Source: Gautieria morchelliformis (lineage: Eukaryota > Basidiomycota > Agaricomycetes > Gomphales > Gomphaceae). From it: a stretch of 64,000 bases of DNA. The position numbers and the translations under genes were made by a program. The DNA is taken from positions 118,544-182,543 of the forward strand of contig WHVA01000205.1 of the NCBI GenBank assembly GCA_015179125.1. Reading direction: 5' to 3'. The notes under the pieces are model-generated. The model was given only the letters and a program-made list of their open reading frames with translations, was not told the origin of the DNA and did no database searches. Position 1 is the first letter of the stretch. Each line of letters starts with the position of its first letter. Positions 1 to 11,309 of this stretch are shown here, one piece after another.

Positions 1-1050
1 GAGCCACCATCCCCAGCATGACTTCCATCCCAAACCAGTCCCCTGCTTGTCATATGATCTCTCTGGTGAGTCCCAGGCCTGCCGTTTATGTAAATATATA
101 AGACTAAACATCAGCATCAAGTTTGTTTACTTCTGGGGTGACGATTGGTGTGAGGGGTGGTGATGATGAGAGGCGAAAGCGCACTGCATCAGGTGTTCAC
201 AGTCTACTGAGTCAGCTCGAGATGCCTAGGTGAGGAATAATAGTTAGTTCCTCACTGGCAGAGCATTGGGAGAGGGGGGGAGGAGGTTGACGCTTCGGTG
301 CGGGGAAGTTAGCTAGGAATCGCAAGGAACGACGGGGGGTTCGGAGCAGTCGAGGCCATGTAGCTAGCTTTCCTCCTTTCAATATTTATGCCTCTCCAGT
401 GCTTCGACACTATCTCTCCTCTCTCTCTCCTCTCTTGGTAGCGTTACGCGCGCGGTGCATGCCGGCACGGTAGTACATCTAACAATGAACCAAGACTATT
501 TACCGGCCAGGTTGCAAGCTGTTTATGTAGTCTCGTCAATTCCTTGCGTAATATTTGCGATGGCTGATTCTCTTGCGCTGCATCTTTCTCTAGATAACAT
601 ATCTAACTGCCACTGAAGCCGAGCTCGACAATTGTAACCACGATGAAAACAATAGTAGCAGTGAGAGCTGTGTACCGAGTGGTATATATATATCATCGGT
701 AGTCCCCCCAACAAATTAACCTCTACATCGCATATCTGGACTGAACCGAGGTTCCTTAGGTTGTCCAAGATCGAAAGCTTGACTACCAATCAGCGAATAT
801 GGGGGAGTTGATGTCGATATTAACAAGCGATCGCAGAAGAAGGAAAGGCAAGGCAGTATGTGCAGCTCTTTATCGAACCGACTGGTAGGCGACTGCTTCA
901 TTATGGAAATTCGAGCCAACTTGCATCAACGAGTTTTGTTTTCAAATGGACGTAACGTGACAATCTAAGACTTGAAAAAACCATCAAACAAAGGTTGGTA
1001 CATACGACAACAAAAAAAGTAGGCAGAGTATGTACATCCCGTTGATAATA
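1..1050. other. Intergenic region, no gene recognised
   Basis: Only short open frames without family resemblance or splice-compatible extensions are seen on either strand. The segment is AT-leaning, with TC-rich runs near 415-435. It lies beyond the 3' end of the SmD2 gene and may hold the end of a neighbouring gene outside the window, but nothing supports a call. Confidence 0.5.
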
Positions 1051-1665
1051 TCATGCTGTGTTTCGTAAAACTGTATCGCAGTTAGCTTGCAGAAACGGTA
1101 GTCAATGGGTGGGAACAGGCTCACTTAATATCACCGAATCACCTCTGTGCAATAAATGTGTATGTTAGTCGCTGTGCCGTCAGATAATCGGGACAACAGA
1201 CCTCAGAAACATTTTACTGATGAATCTATCCTTGTTCACGGGTTTCTTGTTCTTCCCTTTCGGCACCTCAGTCCACATCTATGGAAAAGGATTAACGGAT
1301 TTCATTCACAGGAGGAATGGAAGGTCTACTTCTTTCACATTCTCCAATACCTGAGAAAACATACTGAGGATCGTCTCACGAGCACAAGCCGATTAAACGC
1401 ACCATATTGCTATGTCTATCGAACGCTTTGACGCGAGCAAGCAGCTTTTTGTTGTTGCGAAGGGAAATGAGGATCTGGGTATGATTCCTCACGGATTGCT
1501 GTAAGACAGAGAGTGGACCTTGACTGATTTCATGTTCTTCCAGCTGGCGTAGCTGGGCCTCGTCGAGCTCAGATTTTGGGACATGCACGTATTGACTGTG
1601 TAAAGCAAATGAATATTAGTCGTATACGATTGATTCACTTCAAGACAAGCTTGTACTGGCCTCAT
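1051..1665 (-). CDS. SMD2: Small nuclear ribonucleoprotein Sm D2
   Basis: Core Sm-ring protein of the spliceosomal U snRNPs, nuclear. Six exons read on the minus strand: 1661-1665, 1403-1595, 1330-1350, 1202-1278, 1125-1144 and 1051-1070. They sum to 336 nt, giving 111 residues plus stop, the usual length of the family. The Sm1 motif reads [19 protein letters not shown], the middle segment ENVKEMWTEVPK, and the Sm2 motif MFLRGDSVILILRN. The first exon is only ATG plus two bases, giving the start [10 protein letters not shown]; it needs a GC-AG intron (donor AG/GCCAGT). The ATG at 1588 (MHVPKS) is the alternative start. The three introns flanking the 20-77 nt exons are 51-57 bp. The gene starts 95 bp from the divergent Pescadillo start codon. 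Family assignment is secure; the 5-nt first exon is inferred. Confidence 0.93.
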
Positions 1666-1760
1666 CGTGCTGTGGCGTTGAACCTGGTCGTCGGACTTGC
1701 AAATTTCTAAAATTTACCGAGTACTTGTGTTACTCTCCTCTTGGCCAGTTCCATCAGCGA
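1666..1760. promoter_or_regulatory. Shared divergent promoter, SmD2 and Pescadillo
   Basis: Only 95 bp separate the proposed SmD2 start (1665, minus) from the Pescadillo ATG (1761, plus). Both genes are growth-related, serving splicing and ribosome assembly, so a bidirectional promoter is a natural inference. I see no clear TATA box. If SmD2 starts at 1588 the gap is 172 bp. Confidence 0.5.
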
Positions 1761-3892
1761 ATGGGTCGCGTAAAGCAAAAGGCAAGGCAGGTGCTGCCAA
1801 GGCATACGTGACACGTTCTGCAGCCGTCAAAAAATTGCAGTGTTCCCTTGCAGACTTCCGTAGGCTCTGTATTCTCAAAGGTCCGTTCACTGTCATTTCT
1901 CTCCCCAGTTTGGGAACAAACATCTATCCAGGTATCTTCCCGCGTGAACCTCGCCATCGTAAGAAGGCGAATAAAGGTTCCAGCGCTCCTACGTCCTTCT
2001 ACTACGCTAAGGACATCGCTTATCTCGCCCATGAACCCATCCTCAGGAAGCTGAGAGACCATAAGGCCTTCGCTAAAAAGCTTTCCCGCGCTCTTGGACG
2101 AGGTGAATGGAGCAGTGCGAAGAGTTTGGAAGAACATAAACCTGTGTATACGTTGGACCATATTATCAAAGAAAGGTCCGTTTCGATCGATGCATTCTAA
2201 TTACGAATGAGTGTGGTATTGACGGCGTAAAGATATCCAACATTTGTGGACGCTGTGCGAGACATTGATGATGCTTTGTGTCTGATCTCCATTTTTGCCA
2301 ACCTACCTTCGAACCCACGCATCCCTCCCTCGCTCATCGAGAATTGCACTCGTTTATCAAATGAGTGGCAATTGTATGTCATGCGCTCCCAGTCGCTTCG
2401 CAAGGTTTTCCTTTCCATTAAGGGGGTGTATTATCAGGCCGAAGTTATGGGCCAGACCGTCACATGGTTGGTGCCATACATGTTCACCCAGAACGTAAGT
2501 GCTTCATTGCTACTTATTTGTGTTTAATTTCAGTTGTATCGCTCAATAGATTCCGACGGACGTAGATGTGCGGGTCATGCTTACCTTTTTAGAATTGTAT
2601 CAAACTTTGCTTGGTTTTGTCTTCTTTAAGTTGTACACCGACCTCGCTTTGATATACCCCCCCCCACTGGATGCGGCCAAGGATGAGGCTGCGGCGGGAG
2701 TGGGAGCATATAACTTACAGGAAAGGACCGTGATGCACCCTGGATCCGAAGCCAACGACGGCGTGTCCCACAACATTGTTGACGTGACTGGGAAAAAGAT
2801 ATCTGCCAAGGATGTCCGACAAACCATCAAAAGCATTGCGGCGACTCAGGGAGACGTCATGGAAACTGCACCTGAGCCTCAGGCTGAAATAGTCGCTGAA
2901 GAAGAGGAAGACTTTGTAGCTCAACCTTCTACCTCTGACCCCTCATCGTCAACCAATCTTCCCACACTAAAATCCCTCACGGCTTTACCATCATCCGTAA
3001 ACACGCACCTTTTCGCGCCATATACTTTCTTCCTTTCGCGGGAGACGCCGCGGCCACTATTTGAGTTTGTGCTGCGAGCATTTGGTGGTCGCGTTGGGTG
3101 GACGCCAACGCAGGGTGGGGGGAGTCCAATACAAGAAGACGACGAATCAATCACACACGTCATCGTGGACCGGCCAACACAGGCGCAGAATTCAGATCAA
3201 GTCACTTCTGAGATAGGGAAGGAGAGTGAAGCTGTGAGGGACCTACGACGTAGGCGAAAATATGTCCAGCCACAATGGGTGGTGGACTGTGTTAATAAGG
3301 GTAAGGTGTTACTCGAGGGTCCATATGAAAGGGGGAAGACCCTCCCGCCACATCTAAGTCCATTTGGGGATGCGAATGGCGCATATGATCCAGAGGCGGC
3401 CATGGTGCTGGACCCTACGAGCAAAGATATGGAAGATGCCGACGAGGAAGAGAGTGCAGACGAAGAGGTTAGCGTGCCAGTCGCTGATCCGGAAGACCCA
3501 AGTGCTTTAAGGGCCGCCGAATTAGAGGCTGAGGCTGCTGGGGTGGATTTCGGCACCTTTGAGAAGGCGGTGAAGAAGCAAAACAGGAAGGCGGCACAAG
3601 GACCTTCCTTGGATGTGTATGTCTTTCTGTCCTTTCCCTCAGCCGCGGTACTAATAGACCTCGCTATAGGGTGGATCGGGAGAGCGACATGAAGAAAATG
3701 ATGCTGAGTCGCAAGAAACGAAAGCTCTACGAGAAGATGAAGTATACAGAGGAGAAAAAAGCTAGGGAGGTAAGTGCTTGATGTTGAACGTTGGACACGA
3801 TGGTTGCATTTTCTGACGCTATGCCATAGAGAGACACTCTGCTTCGGCGCCGAGATATTCTCATCAAGGAAAGAAAGGAGAAGAGGACTTAA
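1761..3892 (+). CDS. NOP7: Pescadillo homologue, ribosome biogenesis (PeBoW complex)
   Basis: Nucleolar 60S assembly factor that works with Erb1 and Ytm1. Exons are 1761-1880, 1932-2175, 2233-2494, 2550-3616, 3670-3769 and 3830-3892, with introns of 51-60 bp. The N-terminal Pescadillo domain is clear ([58 protein letters not shown]). A BRCT domain lies around residues 355-475 ([12 protein letters not shown] to a conserved tryptophan in PQWVVDCV). A basic tail follows ([13 protein letters not shown]). The expected ATG at 1761 reads MGRVKQK and is then one base out of frame with the rest: an extra A in the run at 1777-1780 would join them and make 618 residues. No in-frame ATG lies upstream. 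Either the assembly lost one A or the allele is broken. Confidence 0.93.
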
Positions 3893-4052
3893 ATTATAAA
3901 CTTGTAGTGTCTGTCCCAAAGTCGTGTGACGCGTGATCTTAGTCTACATAACGTAATGCCCGGGTCCGTCGCTCGGACCTGTACTGTATACGACGACACT
4001 CACGACGGCAAGATAAGTTGAGTGACCTTTATTGCTCACTCACCCGCACTGG

Positions 4053-7000
4053 ATGGCGGGCCTGTTCGAGCTGCAGTTGCCCAACGGCTCTCGTCGGCGC
4101 ATTTCTAATGACATTTCCGATCCCCGTCGCAGCACGGCCCGAGCTCGCTCCCCATCTCCAACTCCAGAAGTCGCTGCTAAGGAAATTGTGAGCCAACTTG
4201 TCGCAAAGCAACAAGCTGCAGCTGCGGCGCCTGTCAGCTCCAGTATCTTTCCGTGGAGGCGTAGGGCAGCTGGCGGTCCCGAATCTTCAAGGCAGTCGCA
4301 TAGCTCTTCACGTCCCAGTGTTGATACCTCGGTCAGGAACTTGTCCCAGTCGCCAGATGGAAAGAACCCCAGTGACAGGCTTACGCCTCAGCATTTGCCT
4401 GCAAGTGGCCCTGTGTCTCCATCATCAGCTCGCCCTTCCTCCTCAATCGATTTCACACTAACACCATCAACACCCGGCGCGTCGTCTGTATCGCCTGCGA
4501 AGGAAGGGTCTATACCATCACCAAGTGCAACTTCGACCCTAGCTCAGGCTGGCCTGGGTTTAGGCCTTCCTCCTATCGCCTTTCCCGGTCCTTCATCTCT
4601 AGCCTCCAAGCATGCATCAGGGAAGCGGAAAACGGGACGCCCCGGTACTGCTCATGGGGATGAAGGTGCTTCACGTTCGAATTCCTCTCCTAACGTTGGC
4701 GCCGTTAGGCGTGTCAGAAGTTTCTCGAGGCACGAGGGGTCGGAAGGTGTCGGCCAGCGCAGTAGAACATCAGGACAGATGGTGAATAATTCAGGGGATG
4801 TGCTCGTATTCTCTCGAGAACGCGCGTTCTCAGCCGCTCCTCACGCTTATTCCATGCCGGAACATTCGTCCCCACACTCAACGTTACAAAAAGGTAAGGA
4901 ACGAGAACGAATGTCCGACGTAGATGTTACACCGCCCCCCGAAAATATTGGCGTCATTCGGGGACGACAGGCCACCAGCCCTTCTACGCGTATTGCGGAT
5001 CGCGAGAAATCGGCAACCCGGCGTACCTCCTGGTGGCCTGGTCGTCGGCGAGTGGACTCGTCGCCCAGTAACGCTCACCCGCCCGCTCTGCCCCCACCCC
5101 CAATTCCTATACGCTCTTCAGAGAGGCTGAGTTCATCTTCGGGAACGAACACACCCTCACTGCCCTCGTTTCGCCCGTTTTCACCGCTCATGGGCGATTT
5201 TCGAATGGACAGCCCGAAAACAATGGCGACATACCTTGAGGACCATGGCCAAAAAATGCCGCATCCACTTGACGATGCCACTGCAAGTGTAAGCCAGGGC
5301 GAAAACGTGGTCCTTCGCCGGCGACATTCTTTGACCAGCCGTACCGGAAGAGCAAATACTAACATTTTAGCTGTGTCAAGTCAAGCCTCTAGCCGTCCGT
5401 CGTCTCAGACTCATTCTCCATCGCATAGATATTCTCATTCCTTCACCACCTCTGACCAGAACAGCCTTTTGAACACGCTACTCTCTTCGGGATCGTCACC
5501 TCATCCTCATTCTCATCCTGATGTAGCCATACGCCCAGTACCTACCCCCAGCTCCAAAACTACCGGTGCGACGACAAGGCAGCGATCAATGACAGTCAAT
5601 TCTCCCCCTGTCTCACCCCCACCTCATCCTAATCGCGACACTCCCCTACTCCTTCGGCAACCAATCAACCGCCCAAGCTCCTCCACAGGGCCTATTGATC
5701 CGTTTCTGTCCGGTCGGGGAGCTAACACCAGCACTCATGTGAACCCTGACACCCCTTACGAGGTCGCGACACATGCTGTAGACTCTGTCGACGTTGGGCC
5801 CGCGCCATCGACCCCATCGGGGTCTACATCTTCCCTCTCCCAGTCAGCACCTACGACAAATCGTTTGCCGCGTCGTGCTGCTAACACACCACTTACCTCT
5901 CGAACGCTTACCGCGAGCAGCACGTCTTCGTCTCTTCCGCCCCCTACCTCCTCCAACCGTTTACTCAGGCGACTCTCCTCGACGTTCTTTAGCTCTTCGT
6001 CAACAATGGTTTCGCCTGTTGACCCGCCTGCAACAGGTATAAACACAGCTGTCAATCCGTCCAACGTCTTAAATTCTGGTGCCGGAATTAGTCCCGCTGC
6101 GAGCAGCACATCCAGCCCTGGCCCGTCTAGAGAAAGCCTTACGGTTCCGGATGTATCTAGGACATCTATAGATGACTCCAAGCCAAAGTTTGGAAAACCG
6201 CCGATGAGGTTATCCGACGAGAGTCCACATGTATACCTGAGCAGATTGATTGAAGCGGTTAGCAAAGCTGAGGTTGCGCATGTTCTGGCCGCGAGGTGCG
6301 AGTTTCGATACAACCCGAAGTGTCAACGACTTCTGACCCTGCAGAATTACCAGTGGTGACGACTTCCATGCCCAGGCACTGCGCTCATACATTGGGCGGT
6401 TCAACTTCACGGATGACCCACTAGATGTAGCACTCCGTAAGCTACTGATGGAACTGGGTCTTCCTCGAGAAACCCAACAGATCGATAGGGTCATGGAAGC
6501 ATTTGCGGCAAGGTATGTGGCGTGTAATTCGGGTCTATTTCTTAACGATGGTGAGTAATGACTACATCACTCGCAAAAAACACTTGTCCCGTAACTTACA
6601 GTATTCGTAGATCATCCATACATTTTGGCGTTCAGCTTGATTATGTTGCACACGGATGCCTTTAACAAGTCGAACAAAAATAAGATGACCAAAGCGGACT
6701 ACGTTAAGAATACAAAGTTAGATGGAATCCCTCCGGAGATTCTCGAGGTATGGCTCCTCGTAGAAAGTATTCTTTGTACTGATCCCGCGCCGATAGTGTT
6801 TCTTTGACAATATTATCTTTGCGCCTTTCATTTTCATAGAGGATCCCATGGATGCAAAAGGTCATCTGCATGATGGCGGTTCGCGTCTTAACTCCATCAA
6901 TGGACCTATCACTAGTAGTTCAGGCGTCGTTAATAACGCTGGCGGGTCCACTATCCTAGGTAAAGCTAACAAAATCGATCCATATTATCTTATCACTCAG

Positions 7001-9218
7001 GTATTCGCTGTCCTTTCAATATATACCAGTATTGATATTGACACCTTGATGTCAGAATTTGTTAGGCCCTTTGCGTCCAGAAGTGCATTTACACATTCCG
7101 AAATTAAATCCCTTCTTGTACGAAGGCACAGACTGGCCGTGGGATACCCAACGATTGCACCATCTTTTTGCTCTAGCGCAACTTATACAGGTGCAGGTTG
7201 ATGTGGGCGCCAATCCCTCCGTAAGCAATGGCACAAATTCTGCACTTTCTACTCCTTCAAGGCGCAAATCGATTGTGCTGCCATCGTTGACAGTGGGATA
7301 TGGCCCATTCATGGGCTCTCCACCATTTAGTTCTGAAGGCTTGGCGTCACCGCCTCGGATACTCAATGGGACAACTTCGCATGCACAAGGTGTCCGCACC
7401 CTGAGAATTGCAAGGGCAGGGATTCTAGCACGCAAAGGTGATTGCTGTCACCCCATGTGATGGACTCGTGCTGATATCCGTTGTGATGACCGAAGAAGAT
7501 ACAATTGAAGGTGGAAAGAAAGCCACTAGCCGAAAGTGGCGCGTGTGGTCTGTGGTGTTGAGTGGAACACAGTTGCTCTTCTTCCGCGATCTCAACTTTG
7601 CTTCCCATTTACTCGGACTACCGCCCACGGAGGGAGTACAAGGCAGCACCCCCGACTTAGGTGTACTGAATCCAGACGAGGTCGTTTCGCTATATGAGTG
7701 CATCGCTGTCTTTGACACAAGTTATCGTAAGGCAAGTGTGATTCGACAGCTCTCGGAGGCTGAACGTTGATTGACTTCCAGTATGCGAATGCGTTCCGGT
7801 TTGTCATGCCCAATGGCAGACAATTCATCATGCAGGCTTCGGATGAGAGAAGCCTCAATGATTGGATATCCGCAATCAACTACGCTGGTGCCTTTAAGTC
7901 CGCAGGCGTGCAAATGCGCGGTTCAGGCATGTCTTATAAGGATGTTGAAAAAACAGGTGTCGCTGCAGCGACCTCGCACCTGCAGGACTTGCGTGCTTCC
8001 TCGAAGGCGACGACGGTTCCGAATCTTCCGTCATTACTGCATACATATGACTCTCCCGACGCTTCCCGGAACACAGTCCCGCCATCGTCTGACTCCTTGT
8101 CGAGACATGGCACAGGGGCTAAGATGCTCAAACCTTTCAATGGGATTTCGAACCAGCTTGACCTCGAAACATCAGTGTCTCGTCAGCTCGAGGGTGCAAA
8201 ACAATTTAAGGCCACATTTGACGAAGTGAAAGCAGAGCTTGCGGCTCACAATGCAGAGCAGCTCCGACCTTCGGCCACCAGAAGATCTCGTACCCTCAGC
8301 ATGGGTAATCATTCAAGTATAAAGCAACCATCCAGACCAGGTACTGCTGGTTCGGCATCCAAGTCGGAGGATATGAACCATGGAAATTCCCCTGCACTAC
8401 CATCTCGAAATGATACCATACAGTCATGTGTGGATACTCTGGACGCCCGAATAAACCGAGTTCAACGTGACCTCGACGCGGAACTTCGCGTCGCGCGCAA
8501 TCTTGCCATTCTGACACCTTTCCAACGTGCGACCCGTGATCGGATTCAGGTCGCGGTTGCCTCTCTTGCTAAAAAAGTCAGGATAATGCGGATCGACTTA
8601 GCCAGACTGGTCTGTTATCGGTTCGTGCTGTTGACCGATCTAGCCCAAGAAGAGCGCGAGTGGGAGCAGGCAAAGCGGGATGCACTTAAAGCCGCCACCC
8701 AGAGACTCCATGCCTACGACGTTAATCGAGTTCCCGAACATGGTCAACACTCTCAGCGTTCTCATCTCCATGAAGACCCGTCGACGACCGAGTCGTTCTA
8801 TTCTGCTTTTGATGGGATGGCGGATCATCATAAGGCCAATGTCTCGACACCCCTTTCTATGCACTCCGAAAGCGACAACACGGAATTCCCCTTCCTGCCA
8901 GACTCTAGTTCGAGCCTTCATCGCGACGACAACGCAGCACAATCACCACCCAGCCATACTCAGTCTGATCTTGGATCTTCCCCTGCAGGGGGTGGTCATG
9001 AGCGTTACTACACTGCTGTTGAAACACCCGAAGAAATCGCTGAGGTTTGGAACGAGACACGAGCAGCCAAGCGAGTGTCATTAGTCAGGTTACCTTCCGA
9101 TGTCAAATTCTCCTCCCTCCTTGGCCGGCAGATGAAGTACCCAGATGTTGGGAGCCGCGAGGGTAGCAGTGATAATCCGTCTTTCACTCCAAATCAAAGT
9201 ATTGCCACAGAACACTAA
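4053..9218 (+). CDS. Sec7-domain Arf guanine nucleotide exchange factor with PH domain
   Basis: Predicted ARF activator acting on Golgi or endosomal membranes, laid out like yeast Syt1. Seven exons (4053-6295, 6345-6550, 6611-6747, 6797-7000, 7056-7437, 7496-7731, 7782-9218) sum to 4845 nt, 1614 residues plus stop. Residues 1-725 are Ser/Pro-rich and probably disordered. The Sec7 domain (about 728-930) includes YIGRFNF, the glutamic finger in LPRETQQIDR, AFSLIMLHTDAFNKSNKNKM, and FAPFIFIEDPMD at its end. A PH domain (about 1052-1178) contains WSVVLSGTQLLFFRD and ends near NDWISAINYA. A charged helical part follows (about 1340-1430). The intron at 7732-7781 is of GC-AG type (AAG/GCAAGT). I chose the ATG at 4053; an extra upstream exon is not excluded. 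The gene follows Pescadillo by 160 bp on the same strand. Confidence 0.9.
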
Positions 9219-9509
9219 TAATCACTTCTGAATCACTCTGCATCGCACCTTATCACGATTGGTACTGTCCACTGTATTTTTTGACTGATTATTCCGGCAT
9301 CTACTATCCGTTGTACTTATCTCATGTGATATTTCGGAGCAAACATTCGATTTTTGCTGCCAGTTTTTCAATCTTGCCATTATCCTTGTCTTGTTTCGAT
9401 AGTGGAGGTCACGGTGGTCAGCGTCTACTATTTGAAATGGAGGAGTCGGAGTTTTTCTTGTGCTCATTAATCCGTGTCAAATTTATTGCCACTGAGTACT
9501 GAAGTACTG

Positions 9510-10424
9510 ATGTCAAAGGCTTTTAAAAGAGCGAAAAAAGTTCTCTTTCTTGCCTAATCTTGTTTCGACGTTTTGACAATCATTACGTGTCAGGCATCTG
9601 GCGCTGCTCTGTTCAAGGCCTTGCAACCTCAGCCAACTAAACAACTCCAATCCAAGAAGTAGAGATCAGTAACCTTACGAATTCCGGGCAATAAATCTAT
9701 CTATCCTCAGGTATTCCGTCACCATTCTTAAAGCCTCAGAGCTTGCATCAGCGCTCAAAGAGGCTGTTTGGAACCTATTTCGCGCCAACATGGAAGGGTG
9801 GTGAGTAGTCTACCTCCATCCCAGGAACTTTTCTAACAAAATATTAGGTATTTGTCGACGGATGTTTTTGATTGGGACCCCGTTGAGAAGCGTGCCGAAC
9901 TCTTCCATAGAGACTCACGGTTCCTCCTAGTTGTGCCAGATAGCGGGGAGCTGGAAGGCGACCTCGTTGCATACTCAATGTTCCGCTTTGATGCAGAAGA
10001 AGACATGCAAGGGAGGGATGAATATGTTTTATACTGGCACGTTTCTGGACTTATCTCTCAACTCTTATAAGTTGCAATGTCTCTCAGCTATGAATTGCAG
10101 GTAACCGAGTCTTGTCGGGGCCTTGGGATGGGGAAATGGCTTGTCGAAATGTTAGAGAAAATCGCCAGAGAATGGTGTATGTCAAAAATCATGCTGACTG
10201 TCTTGAAAGGTTGGTTTGTGGCATTCCTTTGCTTGCGTAACTGACCCATTCATCACTAGCTAATGTAGCTGCAGCACGTTTCTACAAGAGGGAAGGGTTA
10301 GTAGATTTCTGAACCGCTTGCTCGCTTTCTCATACATACATGAAGGTTTGCTACTGACGAAATTTCGCCGGAAGACGAGGAATATCTTATTCTTTCGAAG
10401 GCAACACAAATTATCACCGACTGA
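9510..10424 (+). CDS. NAA40: N-alpha-acetyltransferase 40 (NatD), histone H4/H2A N-terminal acetyltransferase
   Basis: GNAT-fold enzyme that acetylates the N-terminal serine of histones H4 and H2A, per family knowledge. Seven exons (9510-9539, 9594-9658, 9711-9800, 9848-10036, 10088-10209, 10260-10296, 10346-10424) sum to 612 nt, 203 residues, close to the usual size. The start is basic (MSKAFKRAKK), as in other NatD proteins. Family landmarks are FDWDPVEKRAELFH, the acetyl-CoA loop RGLGMG after YELQV, LTVLKANVAAARFYKREGF, and the end motif FATDEISPEDEEY. The intron at 10037-10087 is GC-AG (TG/GCACGT); using the nearby GT instead would destroy the YCYELQV reading. The intron at 9659-9710 removes a stop codon. 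Confidence 0.88.
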
Positions 10425-10570
10425 TTAGTCACGCAGGCATAGAGTAACAAGCAATTCACCCTATCGGGCTTGGTCACTAGACGTTATCTTCAAACCTAAA
10501 TGAGTGGAAAACAGGAACTGGCATTCTATGTGCCACAAGTATTGGATGCTGGTTCCTACAATTGAAGGGC

Positions 10571-11226
10571 TCATTCTTCAGCACCCTCCTCCAGATTCTT
10601 GTTACTCTATACATCATAAAACATGACTTCAGGCTTCAAGTCAAACTGTAGCAGCGTGAGCAGCTTACGTGGGGATTAAAAAATAGCGTGTTCATGCCCC
10701 ATGGAAAGGGTTTACCTCGCTTGTTCAGGTAGTCATACGCTGGTGTTTCTGGTAGCTCGCCCCCGTTCTCGGCTTTGATGTGCTCTATGTGCTCGGCGTG
10801 CTCGGCTTCCACATTGCGTACCCAGGCAACGCAAACTATCGCTGTTGCAGTATGAGCACCTCCATGAATATGCGAGTCGAACTAGACGCACTGGCAGGTA
10901 TACAGACGAAGAAACTACATCTTGAATGAGACATTATGATAGACACAGCGAAACCATCGCCTTACCTGACTTTTCGCCAGAGGTCCGCCGTGTCTATATG
11001 TCCAATGGGTGAGATGCAGATAACGTGCGTATAAACATGAAACTACACACGAGCAGCATGCTCTTTGACTGCTTGCCTCTCAGCGAAGTAACTGTTATCT
11101 ACGGCAGTTGCAAACCTGTAACATACAAAAGATCAGCTAAACAGCGGCATCGATTTGTTTTGTGCACCTTCGAGAAGATATACGCGCTGCGCGACTAGCG
11201 AGAGAAAGAGAAAGTGCTCTTGACAT
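10571..11226 (-). CDS. COX13: Cytochrome c oxidase subunit VIa, mitochondrial
   Basis: Small nuclear-encoded subunit of respiratory complex IV in the inner mitochondrial membrane. Six exons on the minus strand (11168-11226, 11051-11115, 10966-10993, 10892-10920, 10669-10841, 10571-10606) sum to 390 nt, 129 residues. Residues 1-20 (MSRALSLSLASRAARISSRR) are an arginine-rich, acid-free mitochondrial presequence. HAAHTADLWRK precedes the single membrane span (FFVCIPATIVCVAWV, about 52-66). The family signature follows: HAEHIEHIKAENGGELP, YDYLNKRGKPFPWG and NTLFFNPH. Two exons are under 30 nt, so no single open frame reveals this gene. The last intron (10607-10668) gives the acidic tail SNKNLEEGAEE; reading through it would end in an unrelated tail. 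Divergent from RPN2. Confidence 0.9.
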
Positions 11227-11309
11227 GATTCTGGAGACGCTTATGAAATATGAACTCCGCTTGTACTCGCGTTGTCGCGCGTCTCGAGGTACGCGTCACC
11301 CTCACAAGT
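11227..11309. promoter_or_regulatory. Shared divergent promoter, COX13 and RPN2
   Basis: Only 83 bp separate the COX13 ATG (11226, minus) from the RPN2 ATG (11310, plus), so both 5' leaders and the core promoter elements must fit in or overlap this gap. The proximity is seen in the sequence; shared regulation is inferred. Confidence 0.5.

Noticed and set aside
3197-3919. A 240-codon minus-strand open frame
   Set aside because: It is a shadow of the Pescadillo exon on the other strand and crosses two of its introns; no family motif.
5756-6313. A 185-codon minus-strand open frame
   Set aside because: Antisense to the Ser/Pro-rich N-terminal part of the Sec7 protein, where low complexity keeps several frames open.
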